In this document: one piece after another, positions 1 to 5,111 of the stretch
Layout of the letters: each line of letters starts with the position of its first letter
Numbering within the stretch: position 1 is the first letter of the stretch
Source of the DNA: CAIXTV01 sp964543995
Lineage (GTDB): Bacteria; Bacteroidota; Bacteroidia; Bacteroidales; CAIXTV01
Assembly: GCA_964543995.1 (NCBI GenBank)
Contig: CAZJBB010000221.1
Location: forward strand, 1 to 5,166
Length of the DNA: 5,166 nucleotides
Direction of reading: 5' to 3'
Notes under the pieces: model-generated
Seen by the model: the letters and a program-made list of their open reading frames with translations, nothing else
Told to the model about the DNA's origin: nothing
Database searches by the model: none
Translations under genes and position numbers: made by a program

Positions 1-47
1 GAGATAGCTTCAGGTGACTGGAGTTCAGACGTGTGCTCTTCCGATCT
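1..47 (+). other. Illumina TruSeq adapter contamination (P7 end, i7 index, read-2 primer)
   Basis: This is synthetic library sequence, not genome. Bases 1–5 (GAGAT) are the end of the P7 flow-cell sequence. Bases 6–13 (AGCTTCAG) are an 8-base i7 index, the reverse complement of CTGAAGCT, which I recall as TruSeq HT index D707. Bases 14–47 match the 34-base TruSeq read-2 primer site, starting GTGACTGGAGTTCAG and ending in the diagnostic CTCTTCCGATCT. Translation through it gives the peptide MTGVQTCALPI, a well-known artefact in protein databases. Genomic sequence begins at base 48. The arrangement fits a short insert whose read ran through into the adapter and was assembled untrimmed. Confidence 0.98.
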
Positions 48-284
48 GGCTACCAAGGCAATTTTATTCACTTCATCCGGTTCGAAATATTTGTTGCGGA
101 TTTTCACAATTCCCTTTTTACCCAGTTTGGCACTGTCGAGGTTGGTGCCGAAAAGGATTTGATTATCAACATTCTCGAGATTTAAAATTCGAATCACTTT
201 AAAAACACTTGCTGCAGGAACATGGTCGATTACCGTTCCATTTTCGATGGCCGAAACCACCAATTCTTTTCTTGTCTTTTCCAT
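48..284 (-). CDS. pyrI: Aspartate carbamoyltransferase regulatory chain PyrI (partial, 3' end missing)
   Basis: This is the regulatory subunit of aspartate transcarbamoylase. In the family it binds ATP, CTP or UTP and, through a zinc domain, joins catalytic trimers into the allosteric holoenzyme in the cytoplasm. Only the first 79 residues remain, about half of the roughly 150 usual, because the adapter starts at base 47. The part present is the nucleotide-binding domain. It aligns without gaps to E. coli PyrI, with GTVIDHVPA at residues 16–24 (D20 and H21 match Asp19 and His20), GTNL at 46–49 and K61 matching Lys60. E. coli Glu10 is Ser11 here. The four zinc-binding cysteines lie in the missing half. 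The start is the ATG two bases past the pyrB stop, with AGGAA (292–296) seven bases upstream as a ribosome site inside the end of pyrB. It is co-transcribed, and probably coupled in translation, with pyrB. It is truncated by the contig end, not a pseudogene. Confidence 0.95.
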
Positions 285-286
285 AA

Positions 287-1192
287 TTAATTTCCTAAAA
301 TGGTTGCCAATAATGCTTGTCTTACAAATACGCCGTTTAATGCCTGTTCGAAATAATAGGCTTGAGGTAAATCGTCTACATCTTCGCTAATTTCATTCAC
401 TCGTGGCAGCGGATGAAGCACTTTCAAATTGGGTTTAATGTTTTTCAGCATATCTTTATTGAGAATAAAGCTGTTCTTTACCTTCTCATATTCAATGGGG
501 TCAGAGAAACGTTCCTTTTGAATTCGGGTCATGTAAATAATGTCGGAGAGGGAGATGGCATCGGTAAACTCGGTATATTGATGATATTCGAGATGGCTGT
601 TTTTGATATGCATTTTCACCGAACTGGGCAATTTAAGTTCGTAGGGGGAAACCAAATGATAGGTGGTGTTAAAATGGGTCAAAGCAATACTCAAAGAGTG
701 CACGGTTCTACCATACTTTAAATCGCCCACAAAGGCAATGTTCAGATTTTCTAACCTGCCTTGGGTTTTTCGGATGGAGTATAAATCGAGCAAGCATTGG
801 GTAGGATGCTGATTGGCCCCATCTCCGGCATTGATAATGGGAACAGAGGAAATTTCGCTGGCAAAGCGGGCGCTGCCTTCTTTGGGATGGCGCATCACAA
901 TTAAGTCGGCATAATTGCTCACGGTTAAAATGGTATCACGCAAGGATTCCCCTTTTTGAACGCTAGAGCTGGAGGAATCGGTAAATCCGATGACCCTGCC
1001 GCCTAAGCGATTGATGGCTGCTTCGAAACTCAAGCGTGTGCGAGTGGAAGGCTCAAAGAATAAGACTGCAACCACTTTCCCTTCGAGCAATCGCTGGTTG
1101 GGGTTTTTGGCAAAACTTTCCGCAAGGTCAAGAATCTTGATGTATTCCTCCCTTGTGAAATCACTAATAGAAACTAAACTTTTATTTTTCAT
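287..1192 (-). CDS. pyrB: Aspartate carbamoyltransferase catalytic chain PyrB
   Basis: This enzyme condenses carbamoyl phosphate with L-aspartate to N-carbamoyl-L-aspartate, the committed step of de novo pyrimidine synthesis in the cytoplasm. The protein is 301 residues (E. coli 311) and appears complete. The carbamoyl-phosphate loop FEPSTRTR is at residues 46–53, with S49, T50, R51 and T52 matching Ser52–Thr55. S76 and K80 of the 80s loop (QKGESL), R101 (MRHP), HPTQ at 129–132, R162 (GRTVHSL), R223 and Q225 (TRIQKERF) and HPLPRV at 260–265 are all present, so the active site looks intact. The start is the ATG at 1192. It has no Shine-Dalgarno sequence, as is usual in Bacteroidota. It forms a tight operon with pyrI (2-base gap), as in E. 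coli, so a class B holoenzyme is expected. The transcript leader is predicted to be only about 25–30 bases, too short for an E. coli-type attenuator. Confidence 0.98.
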   Translation of the reverse strand: MKNKSLVSISDFTREEYIKILDLAESFAKNPNQRLLEGKVVAVLFFEPSTRTRLSFEAAINRLGGRVIGFTDSSSSSVQKGESLRDTILTVSNYADLIVMRHPKEGSARFASEISSVPIINAGDGANQHPTQCLLDLYSIRKTQGRLENLNIAFVGDLKYGRTVHSLSIALTHFNTTYHLVSPYELKLPSSVKMHIKNSHLEYHQYTEFTDAISLSDIIYMTRIQKERFSDPIEYEKVKNSFILNKDMLKNIKPNLKVLHPLPRVNEISEDVDDLPQAYYFEQALNGVFVRQALLATILGN

Positions 1193-1225
1193 GTTTGCTT
1201 ATGTTTGGATAAAATGTTTCCGGTT

Positions 1226-1260
1226 CAAATTTACAATAAATAGGTTCAAAAAAAAGCAAA
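1226..1260 (-). promoter_or_regulatory. Candidate pyrBI promoter (Bacteroidota type)
   Basis: On the minus strand TAAATTTG (1226–1233) exactly matches the Bacteroidota -7 consensus TAnnTTTG. A TTTG at 1257–1260 can act as the -33 element with a 23-base spacer, slightly longer than the common 19–21. Another TTTG at 1247–1250 is too close. Transcription would start near 1219–1221, about 27 bases before the pyrB ATG. The -33 Ts belong to the T-tract of the preceding gene's terminator. The -7 box is good and the -33 assignment is tentative. Confidence 0.55.
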
Positions 1261-1285
1261 AAAAATGCGACCCGAAGGTCGCATT
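1258..1285 (-). terminator. Rho-independent terminator of the COG2403 GTPase gene
   Basis: Read on the minus strand, AATGCGACC and GGTCGCATT form a perfect 9-base-pair stem (1277–1285 with 1264–1272). It closes on a TTCG tetraloop (1273–1276) flanked by C and G, the very stable cUUCGg type. A run of Ts follows, down to 1258. It begins about 10 bases after the GTPase stop codon and separates that gene from pyrBI. Confidence 0.93.
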
Positions 1286-1295
1286 ATAAATAAGA

Positions 1296-2669
1296 TTAGC
1301 AATCGCAGCATGAACAGCCGCCTTTTTTAACCAATTGATGTTTTAATACAAAATCGCAAAGAACGTCTTCGAGATTTGGACTTCCGATTTCTTGCAATTC
1401 ATATCCTACTTTTACGGTAGGTTTATTGATTTTCACGATACGGTTCAAATCAATTGGGGTTGCAATAACTACGGCATCGCAAGGCGTATTTTCAATGGTT
1501 TTTTCAAGATCTTTCACTTGTTGTTCGCCATAACCCATTGCAGGCAATAAGGTGCCAATATTAGGATAGGTAACAAAAGTTTCGGATAATTTACCAACGG
1601 TATAAGGTCTTGGATCTACCAATTCGGCAGCACCAAACTTCAGTGCGGCAACTGTACCGGCACCAATTTTCATTTCACCATGGGTTAAGGTTGGACCATC
1701 TTCCACAACCAATACGCGTTTTCCGCGAATGAGTTCGGGTTTGTCAACCGTTAATGGAGAAGCACCATCAATGATGATGGCACCCGGATTGATTTTTGCA
1801 AGATTGGCTCTAACGGCATTGATATTATCTAAAGAAGCTGAGTCAATTTTATTGATAACAATAACATCAGAAATTCTGGCAACCACTTCTCCTGGATAAT
1901 AGGATACTTCGGCACCCGGACGTAAAGGATCGGCAACGCCTACCATTAAATCGGGTTTGAAAAATGGGAAGTCATTATTTCCACCGTCCCAAAGAACAAC
2001 ATCGCAACCATCTGGATCGTTTTCAGCAGCTCTTAAAATGGCTTCATAATCCACGCCGGCATAAATAACATTACGTCCGGAAACCACGTGTGGTTCGTAT
2101 TCTTCCATTTCTTCAATGGTACATTCGTGTTTTTTAAGGTCTTCAACGGTAGCAAAACGTTGAACTTTTTGTGCATTCAAATCACCATAAGGCATGGGGT
2201 GACGAACGGCAACGACTTTCAAGCCCATTTCAACGAGGATTTCGATGATACGGCGTGAAGTTTGGCTTTTTCCGCAACCTGTACGGGTCGCTCCTACTGC
2301 AATCACAGGCTTGGTGCTTTTTATCATGGTGTCTTTAGGACCCAATAACATAAAATGCGCTCCGGCGGCGTTAACGATAGCCGAAACATTCATTACTCTT
2401 GCATAAGGAACATCGCTGTATGAAAATACACAGATATCTGCCTGAAGATCTTTAATGAGTTTTGGTAAGTCTGATTCTGCAAAAATAGGAATCCCATCAG
2501 GATATAAGTCCATTCCGGCTAATTCTTTTGGATATTTTCTTCCATCGATGTCTGGAATTTGAGCTGCAGTAAACGCTACTACATCGTACTCTGATTTACC
2601 CCTGAAATAGGTGTTGAAATTGTGGAAATCTCTTCCGGCTGCGCCGATAATTATGATTCTCTTTTTCAT
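1296..2669 (-). CDS. Predicted GTPase, COG2403 family (often annotated cyclic 2,3-diphosphoglycerate synthetase-like)
   Basis: This is a 457-residue soluble protein of an uncharacterised P-loop family. The N-terminal part begins with a Rossmann-like strand and loop, IIIIGAAGRDFHNF (5–18), and runs to about residue 118. A nucleotide-binding domain follows, with a Walker A loop GATRTGCGKS (126–135), RHPMPYGDL (156–164), a Walker B-like strand VVLWDGGNND (224–233, D228) and an NKID guanine-specificity motif (273–276). This order resembles SIMIBI-class GTPases. The tail ends GGCSCCDC (450–457), with four cysteines in six residues, which suggests metal or redox chemistry. Databases sometimes name relatives cyclic 2,3-diphosphoglycerate synthetase after the methanogen enzyme. 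I see no support for that reaction here and leave the function open. The start is supported by a purine-rich AGAGGG (2673–2678) just upstream, unusual for this phylum. It is monocistronic, with its own promoter and terminator. Confidence 0.82.
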   Translation of the reverse strand: MKKRIIIIGAAGRDFHNFNTYFRGKSEYDVVAFTAAQIPDIDGRKYPKELAGMDLYPDGIPIFAESDLPKLIKDLQADICVFSYSDVPYARVMNVSAIVNAAGAHFMLLGPKDTMIKSTKPVIAVGATRTGCGKSQTSRRIIEILVEMGLKVVAVRHPMPYGDLNAQKVQRFATVEDLKKHECTIEEMEEYEPHVVSGRNVIYAGVDYEAILRAAENDPDGCDVVLWDGGNNDFPFFKPDLMVGVADPLRPGAEVSYYPGEVVARISDVIVINKIDSASLDNINAVRANLAKINPGAIIIDGASPLTVDKPELIRGKRVLVVEDGPTLTHGEMKIGAGTVAALKFGAAELVDPRPYTVGKLSETFVTYPNIGTLLPAMGYGEQQVKDLEKTIENTPCDAVVIATPIDLNRIVKINKPTVKVGYELQEIGSPNLEDVLCDFVLKHQLVKKGGCSCCDC

Positions 2670-2734
2670 TATCCCTCTTTTTTTGTTAGTTAATAGATTG
2701 TGTATGTGTTAAAAACAACATTTTAATAATTCGG

Positions 2735-2766
2735 CAAATATACGCCTTATGTTTCTAATAATCAAA
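2735..2766 (-). promoter_or_regulatory. Promoter of the COG2403 GTPase gene (Bacteroidota type)
   Basis: On the minus strand, TTTG (2763–2766), a 20-base spacer and TATATTTG (2735–2742) match both the sequence and the spacing of the Bacteroidota primary-sigma promoter. Transcription would start near 2728, giving a leader of about 58 bases with no evident riboswitch or strong hairpin. This is one of the two best promoter matches in the window. Confidence 0.75.
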
Positions 2767-3301
2767 ATCAATATGATAGAAAATTTTTCTGAATCTTGGA
2801 AAATGTTGATAGTATAGGCTAGGAGGGATGGTTTTTAAAAGGATAATGAGATATTTTGCAAAAATGTCAAGCGGGGAAAATATGACCCATGTAATATAAA
2901 GAAATCCATGCATTCGGAAATTAAAAAGGAGGCTGTCTCAATAGCAACCAATTGCGACATTGCAAGGTTGGAATAACCGAAGCAATTTATTGTAATCAAG
3001 GTAGTTAGATTCCTTCCCGACCAGTCGAGACAGGTCACTTCGTTACCAATGACGAAAAACACACCTTTTGAAATAGCATCTCTTTACGTACACAGAATCA
3101 ATAGGTTAGAAATACAGAAAAAGAATTAAAACTGTGAAAACCAGATAAAGCTGGTCCTGTTAAACCAATGTATGTGCAGGAAAGATTAAACCATAGAATT
3201 AGGTAGATTTGAAAACGATGACAAAATGAAATGAAAAAATTTTGTAATATTGTGAATGAAAATTTGGGCTAAGATGAATTATTACTTGTATTTTACCGCA
3301 A
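2767..3301. other. AT-rich intergenic stretch without a supportable gene
   Basis: More than 500 bases lie between the GTPase promoter and the DUF413-like gene. Apart from the repeat element described separately, I see no coding potential. The longest reading frame (2835–3062, minus strand, 75 codons) runs through the repeat, has an unlikely composition and has no ribosome site. The part from 3062 to 3240 is low-complexity AT-rich sequence with only a weak 5-base-pair hairpin, ACCAG/CTGGT, near 3140–3156. The last 60 bases probably hold the promoter of the next gene. TTTG at 3263–3266 with TATTTTAC at 3289–3296 is one imperfect candidate. Confidence 0.6.
2928..3056. repeat. MITE-like or dispersed inverted-repeat element, decayed
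   Basis: The left edge reads GGAGGCTGTCTCAATAG, resembling terminal repeats of some insertion sequences that begin with G-rich bases plus CTGTCTCA. CTGTCTC (2933–2939) is repeated inverted as GAGACAG (3027–3033). Inside, GACATTGCAAGG…CCGAAGCAATTT (2956–2987) and, on the opposite strand, GTCATTGGTAACGAAGTGAC (3033–3052) are related to each other. Both resemble the widely dispersed bacterial intergenic motif of the type ATTGCGAGG…ACGAAG. A hairpin lies at 3012–3034: CCT and TCCCGA pair with TCGAGA and AGG around a CCAG loop. On the minus strand its one mismatch becomes a G·U pair. No transposase or target duplication is visible. The boundaries are estimates and copies elsewhere were not checked. 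Confidence 0.42.
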
Positions 3302-3694
3302 ATGTCAACAAAGCAAGATCATATAAACTTCATTAATGAAAAAGGAACATTTACTGTTAGATGTAGTCATGCAATTTTTTCAATTGAACAAATAGAACTC
3401 CTTGAAAAGTATGGACATTGGTTTATGGCATTAACAAATGGAGAATTGGAACCTATTACTGACATGCAAAAAGAGTTTATTCTTGTTGCAAAACGAGAAA
3501 AAAAAGCTGTTTCCCCTGAAGAAATTGCATGGAACAAATATCTTTATCGAAAAGAAATGGAAGATAACCCCAACAATAGATTAAATATTCGATATGAATA
3601 CGAGGAAGACACTTTTTGTAGCAGAGAAATGTTGAAGCAAACAAGAAAGATATTGAGTCGTGAACTAATAAATATTCATAAAAGAGAACTTTAA
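3302..3694 (+). CDS. DUF413 / MaoP (YifE)-like protein
   Basis: This is a 130-residue soluble protein with no signal peptide or membrane segment. Residues 26–83 match the DUF413 core seen in E. coli YifE/MaoP. FSIEQIELLEKYGHWF corresponds to FTIKEAQLLERHGYAF, GELEPIT to GKREPVT, and VSPEEIAWNKYLYR to VTEAERVWSKYMTR. E. coli MaoP takes part in organising the Ori macrodomain together with the maoS site. Whether this applies outside enterobacteria is unknown, so no symbol is given. The C-terminal 45 residues are charged, probably helical and unlike YifE. By hand count the gene is about 31% GC, against 38–52% in sampled lines of prs, and it uses AGA and AAA heavily. It therefore looks foreign or weakly constrained. 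The ATG at 3302 has no Shine-Dalgarno sequence. A methionine codon within the conserved core would cut the domain, so this start is preferred. It stands alone and converges on tRNA-Leu. Confidence 0.72.
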   Translation: MSTKQDHINFINEKGTFTVRCSHAIFSIEQIELLEKYGHWFMALTNGELEPITDMQKEFILVAKREKKAVSPEEIAWNKYLYRKEMEDNPNNRLNIRYEYEEDTFCSREMLKQTRKILSRELINIHKREL

Positions 3695-3860
3695 TTCAAA
3701 AAAGCATGAAAATTAATGGCATTGAATTCTTTGGGAAAAAGCTCACAAAATAGATAATACGTTACTGCCAATACAACGAGTCTGCTAAATTCTTCCTAGG
3801 TATAAAAATCTCTAATAAATTAAAAAAACAATTACTCTTTCCCCTTATTCGTACCGCCAT

Positions 3861-3905
3861 AAAAAACAACCCCTGTACTTTATTGAAATACAGGGGTTTA
3901 TTTTT
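3861..3905. terminator. Bidirectional terminator between the DUF413-like gene and tRNA-Leu
   Basis: AACCCCTGTA (3868–3877) pairs perfectly with TACAGGGGTT (3889–3898) around an 11-base loop. On the minus strand the stem is followed by a T-run (3861–3866), ending the tRNA transcript about 15 bases past its 3' end. On the plus strand it is followed by TTTATTTTT, so it can also stop the transcript arriving from the small gene upstream. Confidence 0.9.
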
Positions 3906-3913
3906 GTTTGTTG

Positions 3914-3997
3914 TACCCGGAGCCGGAATCGAACCGGCACGAGGGTTACCTCATTGGTTTTTGAGACCAACGCGTCTACCAATTCCGCCATCCGGGC
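3914..3997 (-). tRNA. tRNA-Leu (anticodon CAA)
   Basis: This is an 84-base class II tRNA. The acceptor arms GCCCGGA and TCCGGGT pair over seven positions, the outermost being a G·U wobble. The discriminator is A and CCA is not encoded (ACAA follows). The D arm carries the usual GCGGAATTGGTAGACGCG. The anticodon stem TTGGT/ACCAA encloses the loop CTCAAAA, so the anticodon is CAA, reading UUG. The long variable arm has a GAGG/CCTC stem, typical of leucine tRNAs. The T arm is GCCGG-TTCGATT-CCGGC. It has its own promoter and terminator and diverges from prs. Confidence 0.98.
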
Positions 3998-4030
3998 AAG
4001 CATCGACGGAGTACCGTTGGGTATCGGCGG

Positions 4031-4062
4031 CAAAAGTAATATTTTTTATGATAAATCCACAA
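4031..4062 (-). promoter_or_regulatory. Promoter of tRNA-Leu (Bacteroidota type)
   Basis: On the minus strand TACTTTTG (4031–4038) is an exact TAnnTTTG -7 box. A TTG at 4060–4062, 21 bases upstream, serves as a partial -33 element. Transcription would start near 4024–4026, leaving a leader of about 28 bases before the mature 5' end for RNase P to remove. Confidence 0.65.
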
Positions 4063-4065
4063 TTA

Positions 4066-4097
4066 TTTGGAAAGATTAGCGAAAAATCATAATTTCG
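4066..4097 (+). promoter_or_regulatory. Promoter of prs (Bacteroidota type)
   Basis: TTTG (4066–4069), a 20-base spacer and TAATTTCG (4090–4097, one base off TAnnTTTG) fit the phylum's promoter pattern. Transcription would start near 4103, about 27 bases before the ATG. The -33 element lies only three bases from that of the divergent tRNA-Leu promoter. Confidence 0.65.
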
Positions 4098-4130
4098 CAG
4101 CCTATTTAGCACCACCAATTCCCATTATCT

Positions 4131-5072
4131 ATGTCCTCTGTAGTGAATATCTTTTCAGGAAGAGCCACACGCTACCTGGCCGAAAAAATTGCCAAAAGTT
4201 ATGGAAAAGACTTAGGTAATGTGATTGTTTCAACTTTTAGCGACGGAGAGTTTCAACCTTCCTTCGAAGAAACAATTCGCGGTAGCGAACTTTTTATCAT
4301 TCAATCTACTTTTGCTCCGGCCGATAATCTGCTGGAACTCTTGCTGATGATTGATGCCGCCAAAAGAGCCTCTGCCCGACACATCATCGCCGTAATTCCG
4401 TATTTCGGTTATGCCCGTCAGGACCGTAAGGATAAACCCCGCGTTTCTATAGGTGCCAAGCTGGTAGCCGATTTACTCTCCGCAGTGGGAGTCGATAGAA
4501 TCATTACCATGGACTTACACGCCGACCAAATTCAAGGCTTCTTCAACGTCCCCTTCGATCACTTATACGCCTCCTCCATATTTGTGCCTCATCTTAAAAA
4601 GATGAATTTGCCCAACCTTTGCATGTCGGCTCCCGATACGGGTGGCGCACGCAGGGCTGCAGCCTATGCCAAGTTTCTGAATACGGATTTGGTTATTTGC
4701 TACAAACAAAGAGCTAAAGCCAATGTAGTGGAACGTATGACGGTAATTGGTGATGTTAAAGGGAAAGATGTGGTTATGGTAGATGATATCATTGACACTG
4801 CCGGTACCCTTACCAAGGCCGCTGATATGATGATGAACGAAGGCGCAAATTCCGTCAGGGCATTTTGTACCCATCCCATCCTTTCCGGAACGGCTATCGA
4901 CCGAATCATGGATTCTCAATTGCTAGAATTATTTGTAACCGATACCATTCCTTTGCCCCAAGATTGTCCAAAAATAAAAGTGCTTTCTACCGCCGATATT
5001 TTTGCCGATGTCATCAAAAGGGTGAACAATTACGAATCCATAAGTCAGCATTACGACTTCACTCCCATGTAA
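4131..5072 (+). CDS. prs: Ribose-phosphate pyrophosphokinase (PRPP synthetase)
   Basis: This enzyme transfers pyrophosphate from ATP to ribose 5-phosphate, making PRPP for purine, pyrimidine, NAD, histidine and tryptophan synthesis in the cytoplasm. It is 313 residues long, full length for class I enzymes (E. coli 315). FSDGE is at residues 36–40 and the ATP-side segment PYFGYARQDRK at 90–100. MDLHADQIQGFF at 127–138 contains the catalytic-region His130, and the flexible-loop residues K192 and R194 match E. coli Lys194 and Arg196. The PRPP/ribose-phosphate loop VVMVDDIIDTAGT is at 214–226. Position 101–110 reads DKPRVSIGAK where E. coli has RVRSARVPITAK, as is common in Bacteroidota. The start at 4131 gives the expected N-terminus (VVNIFSGRAT) and has no Shine-Dalgarno sequence. 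It diverges from tRNA-Leu and is followed 39 bases on by rplY, probably in one transcript since no terminator hairpin intervenes. Confidence 0.98.
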   Translation: MSSVVNIFSGRATRYLAEKIAKSYGKDLGNVIVSTFSDGEFQPSFEETIRGSELFIIQSTFAPADNLLELLLMIDAAKRASARHIIAVIPYFGYARQDRKDKPRVSIGAKLVADLLSAVGVDRIITMDLHADQIQGFFNVPFDHLYASSIFVPHLKKMNLPNLCMSAPDTGGARRAAAYAKFLNTDLVICYKQRAKANVVERMTVIGDVKGKDVVMVDDIIDTAGTLTKAADMMMNEGANSVRAFCTHPILSGTAIDRIMDSQLLELFVTDTIPLPQDCPKIKVLSTADIFADVIKRVNNYESISQHYDFTPM

Positions 5073-5111
5073 TTTTTTTTAATCTATATTTATTCATCAA
5101 ACATTTTACAC

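Noticed and set aside
14..202. 62-codon plus-strand frame starting MTGVQTCALPI
   Set aside because: It begins inside the Illumina adapter and continues antisense to pyrI. It is an artefact, not a gene.
413..721. Plus-strand frame of 102 codons
   Set aside because: It lies wholly antisense to pyrB, whose catalytic motifs are all intact. It resembles no family.
990..1289. Plus-strand frame of 99 codons
   Set aside because: It is antisense to the start of pyrB and runs through its promoter and the GTPase terminator, ending in low-complexity Lys/Phe sequence.
2835..3062. Minus-strand frame of 75 codons
   Set aside because: It is produced by reading through the inverted-repeat element. It has no ribosome site or promoter, and this kind of frame recurs wherever such repeats occur.
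3760..3785. attC-like integron recombination site (GTTACTG…CAACG)
   Set aside because: Only a 4-base inverted repeat is present. The paired R and L boxes of an attC site are missing and no integrase is seen.
3845..4092. Two short frames, one on each strand, across 3845–4092
   Set aside because: Both overlap the tRNA-Leu gene and its terminator. Structured RNA explains the sequence.
4563..4919. Minus-strand frames antisense to prs
   Set aside because: They are shadows of the conserved prs reading frame, with no start signals of their own.
5073..5085. T-run just after the prs stop as a terminator
   Set aside because: No stable hairpin precedes it, so read-through into rplY is more likely.
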